Origin: Rhodobiaceae bacterium
Lineage (GTDB): Bacteria; Pseudomonadota; Alphaproteobacteria; Parvibaculales; Parvibaculaceae
Reading direction: 5' to 3'
Length of the DNA: 64,000 nt
Assembly (NCBI GenBank): GCA_021404525.1
Contig: JAAWWE010000003.1
Span: 186,001-250,000, forward strand
The stretch's first letter is position 1, and every line of letters starts with the position of its first letter. A program made the position numbers and the translations under genes. A model generated the notes under the pieces. That model did no database searches, had not been told where the DNA came from, and was given only the letters and a program-made list of their open reading frames with translations. Positions 16,394 to 24,382 of the stretch are shown piece by piece.

Positions 16394-17767
16394 GTGAGGA
16401 TTTTGAGTGTTTCGTTGGCGGCGGGTCTTTATTGGTCTGGCGTTGCGGTTGCCGGTGTGTCGCAATCCGAAGCTGACAGACTGGGGCAGGACCTGACGCC
16501 CATCGGTGCTGAGCGGGCCGGAAACGCTGACGGATCTATCCCGACGTGGGATGGCGGACTTACCCAGGTCCCTGATGGTGTGACGTTCACTGGTGGCCAT
16601 TACCCAGATCCATTTTCGACTGATGAGCCGTTAACAACGATTACAGCCGCCAATGCAGATGAACATGCCGCGCTCCTGACAGACGGTCAGCGTGCAATGC
16701 TCAATCTGTATCCAAGCTACAAGATGGACGTCTACGAAACCCGGAGAACCTGCGCGTTTCCGGATTCTGTTTATGAAGCGACCCGCCTGAATGCGATGAA
16801 TGGCAGTATTTCAGATGATGGTTTGAAGCTCTCCGGTGTTGCGCTTGGTGTGCCGTTCCCCATGCCGACCAGTGGTGTTGAGTTGGTCTGGAACCATAAT
16901 TTGCGTTTCCGTGGTCACAAGGTTCGCCGCACCTTTGCTTCAGCTGCGCCATCGCGTGGTGGGTCATTCACGCCCATTCGCATTCAGGATGAGTTGGTGT
17001 TCTCCTACGCAGATCCTACAATCGGCTCGATTGATGACCTGGATAATGTCTCGTTGCGCTACCTGCAGGAAACGCTGAGCCCCGCACGCAGGGCCGGCCA
17101 ATTCCTGCTGGTTCACGAGACGATTGATCCAAGCGTCGCTGAGCGGATTTCGTGGCAATACACTGTTGGCAGATCGGATTCACGGCCGAATGTGCAACGG
17201 ACAACAGCGGTTTCTTATGACAATCCCCAGATTTATTCCGATGCGATGTCGACTGCCGACAATTTTGACATGTATTCAGGTCCTCCGGATCGATATGACT
17301 GGACGCTGCATGGCAAAGAGGAAAAATACATTGCGTATAATTCCTATCGCCTGAGCTCTCCAACGCTTGCCTATTCAGACATCGTGTTGGCAGGCCATTT
17401 GAATCAAGACCACGTTCGCTATGAGCGTCACCGTGTCTGGGCGGTTGAAGCGGTGCTGAAACCGTCAGCCCGTCATATCTATTCACGGCGCATGAACTAT
17501 TTTGATGAAGACAGTTGGAATCTGGCGTCGAGCAATCTCTATGACGCCCGCGGTGGGCTATGGCGGGTACAGGAAGCCCACCTCATGCAGTATTATGATG
17601 TGCCCACCTGCTTCAATGCATCTGACGTTGTTTATGATCTGATCGAAGGGCGATATGTCGTTCAGAATTTGAAGAACGAAGAGCCTGGTATCGAATTCAG
17701 TGCGACTGATCTAGATGAAAGTCAGTTTGTCCCGCAGGGTCTGCGTCAGCGCATCATGCGCCGGTAG
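16394..17767 (+). CDS. DUF1329 family secreted protein
   Basis: 457 residues from the GTG at 16394, preceded by GGGGGGAGAG; the longer frame to 16265 is unlikely because this start puts the signal peptide (LSVSLAAGLYWSGVAVAG) at the N-terminus. The DUF1329 signature is clear: SQSEADRLGQDLTPIGAERA and IPTWDGGL near the start, then an LolA/LolB-like half-barrel with NHNLRFRGHKVRR and RRMNYFDEDSWNL. It is divergent from RND-B. The 152-bp gap holds GACCA (16313-16317) and TGGTC (16327-16331) half-sites but no confident promoter. The predicted role is a periplasmic or outer-membrane carrier for the RND substrate. Confidence 0.85.
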   Translation: MRILSVSLAAGLYWSGVAVAGVSQSEADRLGQDLTPIGAERAGNADGSIPTWDGGLTQVPDGVTFTGGHYPDPFSTDEPLTTITAANADEHAALLTDGQRAMLNLYPSYKMDVYETRRTCAFPDSVYEATRLNAMNGSISDDGLKLSGVALGVPFPMPTSGVELVWNHNLRFRGHKVRRTFASAAPSRGGSFTPIRIQDELVFSYADPTIGSIDDLDNVSLRYLQETLSPARRAGQFLLVHETIDPSVAERISWQYTVGRSDSRPNVQRTTAVSYDNPQIYSDAMSTADNFDMYSGPPDRYDWTLHGKEEKYIAYNSYRLSSPTLAYSDIVLAGHLNQDHVRYERHRVWAVEAVLKPSARHIYSRRMNYFDEDSWNLASSNLYDARGGLWRVQEAHLMQYYDVPTCFNASDVVYDLIEGRYVVQNLKNEEPGIEFSATDLDESQFVPQGLRQRIMRR

Positions 17768-17787
17768 TGTTTTTTAGAAGCGAAAGT

Positions 17788-17824
17788 AGAGGCCGTCTGG
17801 CGATCCAGACGGCCTCTTTTTTTA
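17788..17824 (+). terminator. Rho-independent terminator of the DUF1329 gene
   Basis: AGAGGCCGTCTGG (17788-17800) and CCAGACGGCCTCT (17805-17817) form a perfect 13-bp stem with a CGAT loop, followed by T residues. The T-tract runs into the stop codon of the convergent thiolase gene. Confidence 0.9.
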
Positions 17825-18964
17825 GGGCGCTTCGTTGGAAAAGATGATCGTGCCGGAAGCGCCGAACATGCCGCCGACACCGTGGGAGACCGAGATCTTG
17901 GCTCCATCCACCTGCGCCGGGGCTTGTCCGCGCATTTGGCGCACGCTCTCCTGGAGCGCATACATGCCGTACATGCCGGAGTGCATGTAAGAGAGTCCGC
18001 CACCATTGGTGTTGAGGGGCAGTTTACCACCAGGTGCCGTATTGCGCTCCCAAATGAAGTCGGCGGCCTCTCCGGGTTTACAGAAACCCAGATCCTCCAG
18101 ACCATAAAGTGGCAGGTGAGCGAAGGCATCGTAGATCATCAGATGGTCGACATCATTGTGGGTGATGCCCGCTTCAGCAAAGGCCTGTGTCCCTGAGACC
18201 CGGAAAGCCTTGGAGGACGTAAAATCCTCCATTTGGCTGATCATCGGGGTTTCGACACTTTCTCCAGTGCCGAGAATATAGACGGGTTTTTGCGGCATAT
18301 CCTTTGCGCGATCGGCGCTTGTGAGGATGAGGGCGCCACCACCGTCCGTGACGAGGCAACACATGAGCAGCCGGAACGGGTAGGCGATCATGCGGCTGTT
18401 CAGAACATCATCGACGGTGATGGGGTCTTTGAAGCTTGCGCGCGGGTTCATCGCGGCCCATTCCCGCTGAACCACTGCGACATTGGCGAGCTGTTCTTCA
18501 GTCACTCCGCGGTCCTTCATGTAGCGAAGGACGGGAATGGTGAACATGGTTGGCGGATTGGTGACGCCATAGGGAAGCTCGAACTGGCCCTGTAGGCTCT
18601 GCGGCGAACGGGCAAAGCGCCTGGCGCCGACGCGGCTCCGACCGGACTCCGCATGGGTAATGAGAACGGTGGAGCAGAGGCCCTCATTGATGGCTGCTGC
18701 CGCATGGCGAACATGCAGCATGAAGGAGCAGCCGCCGACGCTCGTTCCGTCCACCCACTTGGGCGTGATGCCGAGATAGTGGGCAGTTTCGGTCGGGCTT
18801 TCTCCGGCTGTGGCTACACCGTCTATGTCAGAGGGTTTTAGGCCTGCATCTGCCATGGCATTGAGTGCCGCGTCCGCGTGAAGCGCGATTTGCGACACGT
18901 CCGGGATCTTGCCGAGTTCAGTGGTTTCTGCAGCGCCGACAATTGCGATTGATTTCTGTTTCAT
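17822..18964 (-). CDS. Thiolase family protein (SCP2/lipid-transfer type acetyl-CoA acetyltransferase)
   Basis: 380 residues. The thiolase fold is evident: VGAAETTELGK at the N-terminus, the nucleophilic Cys79 in GTSVGGCSFMLHV, and the C-terminal GGGLSYMHSGMYG and VSHGVGGMFG segments. These non-classical thiolases act on sterol side-chain or other branched acyl-CoAs and commonly need a DUF35 partner, which is the gene directly upstream (three bases apart). Probably the C-C cleaving step of a side-chain or long-chain degradation pathway; an aldolase-type reaction is possible. Confidence 0.85.
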   Translation of the reverse strand: MKQKSIAIVGAAETTELGKIPDVSQIALHADAALNAMADAGLKPSDIDGVATAGESPTETAHYLGITPKWVDGTSVGGCSFMLHVRHAAAAINEGLCSTVLITHAESGRSRVGARRFARSPQSLQGQFELPYGVTNPPTMFTIPVLRYMKDRGVTEEQLANVAVVQREWAAMNPRASFKDPITVDDVLNSRMIAYPFRLLMCCLVTDGGGALILTSADRAKDMPQKPVYILGTGESVETPMISQMEDFTSSKAFRVSGTQAFAEAGITHNDVDHLMIYDAFAHLPLYGLEDLGFCKPGEAADFIWERNTAPGGKLPLNTNGGGLSYMHSGMYGMYALQESVRQMRGQAPAQVDGAKISVSHGVGGMFGASGTIIFSNEAP

Positions 18965-18967
18965 GCC

Positions 18968-19381
18968 TCACACTCCTGCCGGTTTGAATTTCGGCAAGCT
19001 GATCGTCTCGCTCGCTTTCTCGAAGGTGACTTCCAAGGGCATATCCAGCTCCAGTGCCTCTGGAGTTTGGGGACAATCGACAATATTGGTCATCATGCGC
19101 GGTCCTTCGGCGAGCTCTACCACGGCAATGGAATGGGGTTCGTCGCCAAAGTCGGGTCGCGGGCGATGATTGATGACGTAGGAGTAAAGTTTTGCTTTGC
19201 CGCTGGCTTTCTGCACGGTCACTTTGCGCGACCCGCAGGCGGGGCAGAAGGGGCGCGGCGGGAAATAGGTTTTTGAGCAGTCGTCGCAGGACTGCAGGCG
19301 CAATTCGCCTGCGCGGCATCCCTCCCAAAAATGTTCGGTCTCCGGTGTTGGTTCTGGCAACGGGCGTTTGAAGTCGGCCAT
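18968..19381 (-). CDS. Zn-ribbon/OB-fold DUF35 protein, thiolase partner
   Basis: 137 residues from the ATG at 19381 (AGGGAG site upstream); the longer frame to 19597 has no support. The rubredoxin-like zinc ribbon CDDCSKTYFPPRPFCPACG (four Cys) is followed by an OB-fold. DUF35 proteins form complexes with SCP2-type thiolases and are needed for their activity or CoA-ester handling. It directly precedes the thiolase, consistent with a two-subunit enzyme. Confidence 0.9.
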   Translation of the reverse strand: MADFKRPLPEPTPETEHFWEGCRAGELRLQSCDDCSKTYFPPRPFCPACGSRKVTVQKASGKAKLYSYVINHRPRPDFGDEPHSIAVVELAEGPRMMTNIVDCPQTPEALELDMPLEVTFEKASETISLPKFKPAGV

Positions 19382-19500
19382 ATCACTGCTCCCTGATGTC
19401 CTGGTTCTTGTTGGCGGGAGCATAGCTGGCAGGGGGTGTTTGGCAAACAGGCAAGCAACACGATGTGTCGTACTGCTGCCAGATGCAGAGTGTCGCTGCG

Positions 19501-20163
19501 TTACCTGAAAAAAGCGAACGAAGACAAAGGCTCGCGTTCGGCGACCAGTGTGTTTACCGGAGCGGCTTCGTCTGCATAGCCGAGAGACATGCCGCAAACC
19601 ACATATTCACTCTCTGGGATGTCGAGAATGTCTTTGGTGACTTTCCAAAATTGGTTCCAGGCACCCTGCGCGCAAGTGTCGAGACCTCTTGCGGTGGCCG
19701 AGAGCATGAGCGTTTGCATAAACATGCCGATGTCGAGCCAGCTTGTGCGATCCAGATCCTTGTCGATGGTGAAGATGAGGCCGACAGGCGCGTCAAAGAA
19801 TTTGTAATTGCGGCCCCACTGGTTCCAGTTGGCTTGTTTGTCTCCTTTGGGGATTTCGAGCAGCGTATACATGTCTTTGCCGAGCTTGCGCATTCGGGAA
19901 ATGTAGGGCTCGATGCGTTTGCTGTTTGATGCCCATTCCTTGCCACCATCTTCGGGATTGACCTCTCGGTACGCCAGAAGCTCCTCTGATAGGCGGTCAC
20001 GTGTGTCGCCCATAGCGACATAGACCTTCCACGGTTGCACATTGGTGCCAGAGGGCGAACGCGCCGCCCGTTGCAGCAGTTCCTCGATAAGTTCTTTTGG
20101 TACAGGCGTATCTTTGAACGCACGCGCTGAGCGTCGCGTGTCGAGTGCAATATCAAGATCCAT
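19501..20163 (-). CDS. Nitroreductase family flavoprotein
   Basis: 220 residues. FMN-binding features of the family are visible: TRRSARAFKDTPVP and ARSPSGTNVQPWKVYV near the N-terminus, and the C-terminal GMSLGYADEAAPVN. Reduces nitro-aromatics or quinone-like acceptors with NAD(P)H in characterised members. Upstream of the start (GGGGTGG ribosome site) is a short hairpin. It stands alone between the thiolase pair and the unknown membrane protein. Confidence 0.85.
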   Translation of the reverse strand: MDLDIALDTRRSARAFKDTPVPKELIEELLQRAARSPSGTNVQPWKVYVAMGDTRDRLSEELLAYREVNPEDGGKEWASNSKRIEPYISRMRKLGKDMYTLLEIPKGDKQANWNQWGRNYKFFDAPVGLIFTIDKDLDRTSWLDIGMFMQTLMLSATARGLDTCAQGAWNQFWKVTKDILDIPESEYVVCGMSLGYADEAAPVNTLVAEREPLSSFAFFR

Positions 20164-20170
20164 GGAACCA

Positions 20171-20189
20171 CCCCAAATTTGTTTTGGGG
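20171..20189 (-). promoter_or_regulatory. Short hairpin at the nitroreductase leader
   Basis: CCCCAAA (20171-20177) and TTTGGGG (20183-20189) pair around a five-base loop, 8 bases upstream of the minus-strand start codon. The proximal arm contains the presumed ribosome-binding GGGG, so folding could hide it. No further evidence. Confidence 0.35.
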
Positions 20190-20273
20190 AGGAGATAGCA
20201 TGCTGGATGGTTTTGGTGAACAGGAGAAGAAGGGTGCAGGAAGTTCAAGACAGATAGCCTGGCGCCCATTACG

Positions 20274-20405
20274 ATGCGGGTGAACGCTTTGGGGGAGTGG
20301 GTGGCTTCACCATCGATTTCAGATTTGCCAGACTGGCTTCTGTTTTACTGGGATCAGAAGCTGGTTCGTTTGCTTTTAGGCAGGCTTGGTATTGGAGGGA
20401 CGTGA
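20274..20405 (+). CDS. 43-residue ORF resembling the N-terminus of the next gene
   Basis: ATG at 20274 to TGA at 20403. Residues 12-37 align without gaps to residues 3-28 of the membrane protein that starts two bases after this stop, with 16 of 26 identical. The shared motif is LPD-x2-L-x-Y-x-DQKLVR-x-L-x-GR. Within DQKLVR four of six codons differ synonymously and none changes the residue, which argues for selection on the peptide rather than a fresh DNA duplication. No clear ribosome site precedes the ATG. It could be a small partner protein, a leader peptide or the remnant of a truncated paralogue. Confidence 0.5.
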   Translation: MRVNALGEWVASPSISDLPDWLLFYWDQKLVRLLLGRLGIGGT

Positions 20406-20406
20406 C

Positions 20407-21519
20407 GTGACATCACCGACTATGGCAGAGTTGCCAGACAAGTTTCTGATGTATGGCGATCAGAAACTCGTGCGCGTACTTGGTGGGCGTCCCTGGACTG
20501 CAGGGTTTGTTATTGCTGTCGTGTCACTATTGCTGTTTTTGGCTCTCGCTCAGGGATTTGGCGTCTACGATTATGTTTATAGTGGCGCCAATCCGAACAT
20601 TACGTGGACTTTTGGATTCGACCCCTACACATGGGCGGCAATCGTCACCTCAATGCTCACTGGGTTTGGGGTCAGTGCTTCATCCTTTGCGCTCGCGCAG
20701 GACGTTCGCGATATAAAAGCGATTGCATCCGTCATCGGTCGAGATGAAGATGAACTGGCAAACGAATGGATTGATTATGTCCGAGGGCGCATTGTCCGAG
20801 GTCGAGTGATTGCATTCGTATTCTTCGCTATCGGTGTCGTCATTGTGGTGCGTAACATTCCCGGCGCGGCGGATCTGGTGGGCCTAAATAACCCGCAAGT
20901 CTATCCCTGGTATCAGCAGGTGCCTTCGATTTGGTTTCTCGTGTTTGTTCCGATTAACTTCGCCCTCATCGGCAAGGGTGTCTATTTCACTGTTGTCGAC
21001 GACCGTTTTCATCGTCTGACGCGGAACGCTTACCTGAAGGTTGATTTGCTGCATCCAGACCAACTGACGCCCTTCACCCGGATGGCGCTGAGAAGGTCGT
21101 TGCTGTGGATCGTCGGTTCCTCGATCTGTCTCCTTTTGTTTTTGAATGAGGCTGTGAGCCCCACGGCCCTGCTGCCCTTCGTCATTGCGATTATGGTGGT
21201 GGCGTCTTTGGCGCTTGTTGCGCCGCTTACCGGTATTCACCGGAAAATATCCGCAGCCAAGAAAGAAGAGCTTCGTGCAGTCAGGACGTCCATTGCCTCG
21301 TTTCGGGACGAGGTGCTGCATGGGACCAACCCGACGACGTCAAACAATGCAGCACATCGCCTCACGGGCCTTGTGGCTTATGAGTCGCGTTTGGAAAAAA
21401 CGTCCGAGTGGCCGATAGACCTGCCGACCATTGGAACTTTCTCCTTTTATCTCGCCATCCCCGTATTTTCCTGGGTGGGAGGGGCGCTCATGGAACGGGT
21501 GATTGACGTTCTTATCTGA
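20407..21519 (+). CDS. Multi-pass membrane protein, unknown family
   Basis: 370 residues from the GTG at 20407, placed 7 bases after GGAGGG; an ATG at 20422 is possible but would cut the motif region. A short cytosolic N-terminus with YGDQKLVRVLGGR is followed by hydrophobic segments near residues 32-52, 75-95, 132-152, 176-196, 236-256 and 256-280, and a final one near the C-terminus. A charged cytosolic stretch with VRDIKAIASVIGRDEDE lies between two of these. No known transporter or sensor motif is recognised. Preceded by the small similar ORF at 20274. Confidence 0.7.
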   Translation: MTSPTMAELPDKFLMYGDQKLVRVLGGRPWTAGFVIAVVSLLLFLALAQGFGVYDYVYSGANPNITWTFGFDPYTWAAIVTSMLTGFGVSASSFALAQDVRDIKAIASVIGRDEDELANEWIDYVRGRIVRGRVIAFVFFAIGVVIVVRNIPGAADLVGLNNPQVYPWYQQVPSIWFLVFVPINFALIGKGVYFTVVDDRFHRLTRNAYLKVDLLHPDQLTPFTRMALRRSLLWIVGSSICLLLFLNEAVSPTALLPFVIAIMVVASLALVAPLTGIHRKISAAKKEELRAVRTSIASFRDEVLHGTNPTTSNNAAHRLTGLVAYESRLEKTSEWPIDLPTIGTFSFYLAIPVFSWVGGALMERVIDVLI

Positions 21520-21535
21520 GCATTGATCTTGTTTC

Positions 21536-22768
21536 TTAGAGGCCTAAAACAGCCTTCGCCATAATGTTGCGCTGTATCTCGTTGGACCCTGCATAAATGG
21601 GGCCAGCGCGGTCATTCAGATATTTCGGCAGAACTGTCGTTCCATAGTCAGGTCCGATTGCGGTTTCATTTGCGCTCACAGCGGGTGCTTGCAGCACAGG
21701 GCCACCTGGACTTGTCATGTGCGGTTGGAAGGGCGCGATGTAGTGGTGCAGCGCTTCAACGGCAAGCTCCGTGATCCGGTTGCTCATTTCTGTGCCGCGG
21801 GTCTTGAGCATGGAGCTTGCGGCTCCTGGAGCGCCGCCTTGCGACAATTCGGACAAGATGCGGTGTTCGGTGTACTCAATCGCGGTGATGTCGATCTCTG
21901 CCTGATCCAGTTTCGCCCGAAAATCAGGATCTGAGATGAGCGCAGTCCCGGCGCTTCCGGTCTCTTCTTCGGCCATGGTTCTTACCTTGTTGAGGTGACC
22001 ATGGAGTTTCGGCGCATAGGCATTGCCGCGTTCGAATTGCAGAAGATATTTCGCAACGGTCCAGCCGTCACCGACTTTGCCGACCGCATTCTTCTTCGGC
22101 ACGCGGACATCTTCGAAGAAGATCTGGTTTTGGATGTGTTCACCGGTGAGCATCACGATAGGGTCAACCGTGATGCCTGGGGTGTTCATATCAATGAGCA
22201 GGAAGGTGATGCCGCGCTGGGGAATGTCGGAATTATCGGTCCGTACCAAACAGAATATCCAGTTCGCGTGCTGGGCATGGGTGGTCCAGATTTTTGTGCC
22301 GTTGCAAATGAAGTCGTCGCCGTCTTCCACCGCTGTCATTTGAAGGCTTGCCAGGTCGGATCCTGATCCTGGTTCTGAATACCCCTGGCACCACCAATCA
22401 TCGCCAGAGAGAATGCGGGGCAAGAAATAGTCTTTCTGTTCCTGATTGCCGTGGCCGATCAGAACCGGGCCACACATGCCGACGCCCATGGGAGAGAGGC
22501 TTGGCGTTTCTGCCGCTGCACATTCGCTTTGCCAGATGTATCTTTCGACAATGTCCCACCCGGTCCCGCCATGTTCTTCTGGCCATCCGGGTGCGACCCA
22601 GCCTTGGGCATGGAGTTTCTTGTGCCATTTCAGCGTGGTTTCATAATCTGAGTAGACGCTGGTCATGCCAGCGCCTGCTTGTTTCAGATCATCGGTCATG
22701 GCGTCCGCAAGGAAACTTCTGACTTCCTGCCTGAATGCCTCGTGTTTTGCACCTAATCCCAATTCCAT
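21536..22768 (-). CDS. Acyl-CoA dehydrogenase
   Basis: 410 residues with the full family layout: helical N-domain, beta domain with CQGYSEPGSGSDLASL and WTTHAQHANW, then the C-terminal helical domain ending in YAGSNEIQRNIMAKAVLGL. FAD-dependent alpha,beta-desaturation of an acyl-CoA is expected. At the position of the MCAD catalytic Glu (EGT) this protein has AGS, as in the FadE-like groups whose base lies elsewhere. Adjacent genes suggest long-chain or sterol-type substrates, but chain specificity cannot be read from the sequence. Single-gene unit, minus strand. Confidence 0.9.
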   Translation of the reverse strand: MELGLGAKHEAFRQEVRSFLADAMTDDLKQAGAGMTSVYSDYETTLKWHKKLHAQGWVAPGWPEEHGGTGWDIVERYIWQSECAAAETPSLSPMGVGMCGPVLIGHGNQEQKDYFLPRILSGDDWWCQGYSEPGSGSDLASLQMTAVEDGDDFICNGTKIWTTHAQHANWIFCLVRTDNSDIPQRGITFLLIDMNTPGITVDPIVMLTGEHIQNQIFFEDVRVPKKNAVGKVGDGWTVAKYLLQFERGNAYAPKLHGHLNKVRTMAEEETGSAGTALISDPDFRAKLDQAEIDITAIEYTEHRILSELSQGGAPGAASSMLKTRGTEMSNRITELAVEALHHYIAPFQPHMTSPGGPVLQAPAVSANETAIGPDYGTTVLPKYLNDRAGPIYAGSNEIQRNIMAKAVLGL

Positions 22769-22855
22769 GGGTCACTCTCCGAAATTGTTGGTTAAGGAGG
22801 AGAGTAGGTGCGGCGCGGCTTGAGTCAATCTTGGCAGGGACGTTTGTTGGTCTGC

Positions 22856-23449
22856 TTACCTAAGAAGCTCAAGAGTCTTGTCTCGCGCTGCGTCAAGTAA
22901 AGCCTTCGAGAGTTTGTCATCGTTCATGGCTCGGGCGATGGAGAAACCGCCCACACTCAGAACCACCGCTGCGAGCGCTTCCTTACTCGGGGTGGATCCG
23001 GGTTTGGGTGCACCGCCGGTTCGCGTGCGGTCATATTCATAGGCCAGTTCCAATATCTTGTCGGTGTAGGCGTCTTTGGCTGGTTTGACGCCTGCGCGCG
23101 CTACATCGCTTGGCAGTGCCGCCATGGTGCATTGCTTGGAAATGACGTTGGCGTTTTTGGGATCGAGATAACCTGTCAGTGTTTCCGCAGCTTCCGCATG
23201 TAGTTCTTTTGGCGAGATTCCTTTGCGACGGCGCATCATCCGCCCGAGGCCAGCCTCGTCGCGGACAATCTCTGTAAAGAGCTCGGCTTTGGATTTGAAA
23301 TATCCATAAAAACCGCCTCGGGTGAGCTTCGCGGCACCCATGATTTCATCAATACCGACGCTGTTGAAGCCTTTGCGGCGGAACAGGAGGCCTGCCTGTT
23401 CCAGAATTCGACTGCGGGTTTTGGCTTTGTGTTCTGAGCTATAGCGCAT
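22856..23449 (-). CDS. TetR family regulator, divergent from GST gene
   Basis: 197 residues. The HTH (SVGIDEIMGAAKLTRGGFYGYFKSK, read as its two halves) and the C-terminal region match the group of TetR repressors that control detoxification genes. The intergenic space to the divergent glutathione transferase contains two 18-bp palindromes of one consensus, so it very likely represses both genes. A half-site GCATGTC overlaps its own start codon. Confidence 0.85.
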   Translation of the reverse strand: MRYSSEHKAKTRSRILEQAGLLFRRKGFNSVGIDEIMGAAKLTRGGFYGYFKSKAELFTEIVRDEAGLGRMMRRRKGISPKELHAEAAETLTGYLDPKNANVISKQCTMAALPSDVARAGVKPAKDAYTDKILELAYEYDRTRTGGAPKPGSTPSKEALAAVVLSVGGFSIARAMNDDKLSKALLDAARDKTLELLR

Positions 23450-23464
23450 GTCTCTTTATGTATT

Positions 23465-23482
23465 GCATGTCGTCTGACATGC
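23465..23482. promoter_or_regulatory. TetR operator O1
   Basis: GCATGTCGTCTGACATGC, an 18-bp dyad (outer arms extend to TTGCATGTC/GACATGCAA) in the tetR/GST divergent gap. It matches O2 in every outer position: GCATGTYG-N2-YRACATGC. Confidence 0.75.
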
Positions 23483-23487
23483 AAGTA

Positions 23488-23505
23488 GCATGTTGATCAA
23501 CATGC
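23488..23505. promoter_or_regulatory. TetR operator O2
   Basis: GCATGTTGATCAACATGC, a perfect 18-bp palindrome. Its centre is 23 bp from that of O1, about two helical turns, which would place two dimers on the same face. It lies 18 bases before the GST start codon. Confidence 0.75.
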
Positions 23506-23522
23506 AATGAACGGGTGGCAAA

Positions 23523-24266
23523 ATGAGTGACGCAGGACGGTGTCTTCATCAATTTCGATTTTCGAATTTCAACGAAAAAGCCCGGTGGGCGCTCGCGTTC
23601 AAAGGACTTGATCTGCCTCGGAAGGACTATCTGCCTGGACCGCATGGAGGACAGATTAAGAAGCTGTGTCCGGAGAGCTTTACCCCTGTGCTTGAATGGG
23701 ATGGCGAGCATATCCAAGGCTCTGCTGGGGTTATCGACCATCTCGAGCGGGTCCAGCCCGACCCGGCTCTTTACCCCAGAGACCCGGCAGAAAAAGAGGA
23801 AGCGTTGCGTATCCAGGCCCAATTTGATGAGAAGGTGGGCCCGGAAGTCCGCCGCGCCTTGTTTCTCGATACGATGAGCGACGCGGGGTACATGGCGAAC
23901 CTCTTCGCAGGTGGTAAGCCGTGGCTTGTGCGAAAGAGCTATGGGGCTATGCTGCCGCTGGTGCGGCCCTTGATGCGCTCCGCCATGAACCTCACCCTGG
24001 ATAAGCAATCTGCTGCCTTAAAGGCGACCGAAGAGGGCCTGGACTTCGTCGCTGAGCGATCCAAGGCTACCGGTTATCTGGTCGGGAGCCAGTTTTCCGT
24101 CGCTGATCTGGCGGCAGCGGCTCTCCTCTCTATTACTGCAAATCCGGATCATGCGGATATGAAACGACCCGAGCCCATGTCCAAAACCACGAGGGCCTGG
24201 ATGGAGAGGTGGAAAGACCATCCAGGCGCCCGCTGGATCAACGACATGTATGCAAAGCATCGGTGA
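23523..24266 (+). CDS. Glutathione S-transferase family protein
   Basis: 247 residues. The thioredoxin-like N-domain starts with RFSNFNEKARWALAFKGL and has FTPVLEWDGEHIQGSAGVIDHLE, the cis-Pro and glutathione gamma-Glu binding loop; an all-helical C-domain follows with FSVADLAAAALL, the family N-capping motif. The protein probably conjugates or reduces electrophiles. Control by the divergent TetR through O1 and O2 suggests induction by a xenobiotic or reactive metabolite. Confidence 0.85.
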   Translation: MSDAGRCLHQFRFSNFNEKARWALAFKGLDLPRKDYLPGPHGGQIKKLCPESFTPVLEWDGEHIQGSAGVIDHLERVQPDPALYPRDPAEKEEALRIQAQFDEKVGPEVRRALFLDTMSDAGYMANLFAGGKPWLVRKSYGAMLPLVRPLMRSAMNLTLDKQSAALKATEEGLDFVAERSKATGYLVGSQFSVADLAAAALLSITANPDHADMKRPEPMSKTTRAWMERWKDHPGARWINDMYAKHR

Positions 24267-24330
24267 TCTCAAGCAATAGAGTTTTTTCACCTTGCCCATT
24301 GGCCTTTGCGCCAAACTCCCTTACATGAAG

Positions 24331-24370
24331 AGCGCGCCCCGGCATTTCTGCTCGGTGGGCGCGTTTTCTT
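24331..24370 (+). terminator. Rho-independent terminator after the GST gene
   Basis: CGCGCCC (24333-24339) pairs with GGGCGCG (24357-24363); the loop can extend the stem through CCGGCA/TGCTCGG. TTTTCTTTT follows, ending just before the MFS start region. Confidence 0.75.
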
Positions 24371-24382
24371 TTGGGCTGGGGC

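Noticed and set aside
5846-17767. Loci A and B as a recent duplication of one RND operon
   Set aside because: The two RND proteins share only family features, gene order differs and the carriers belong to different families (LolA-like and DUF1329).
23439-24008. Minus-strand frame opposite the GST gene
   Set aside because: Covers the twin operators and the GST coding region; no motif.
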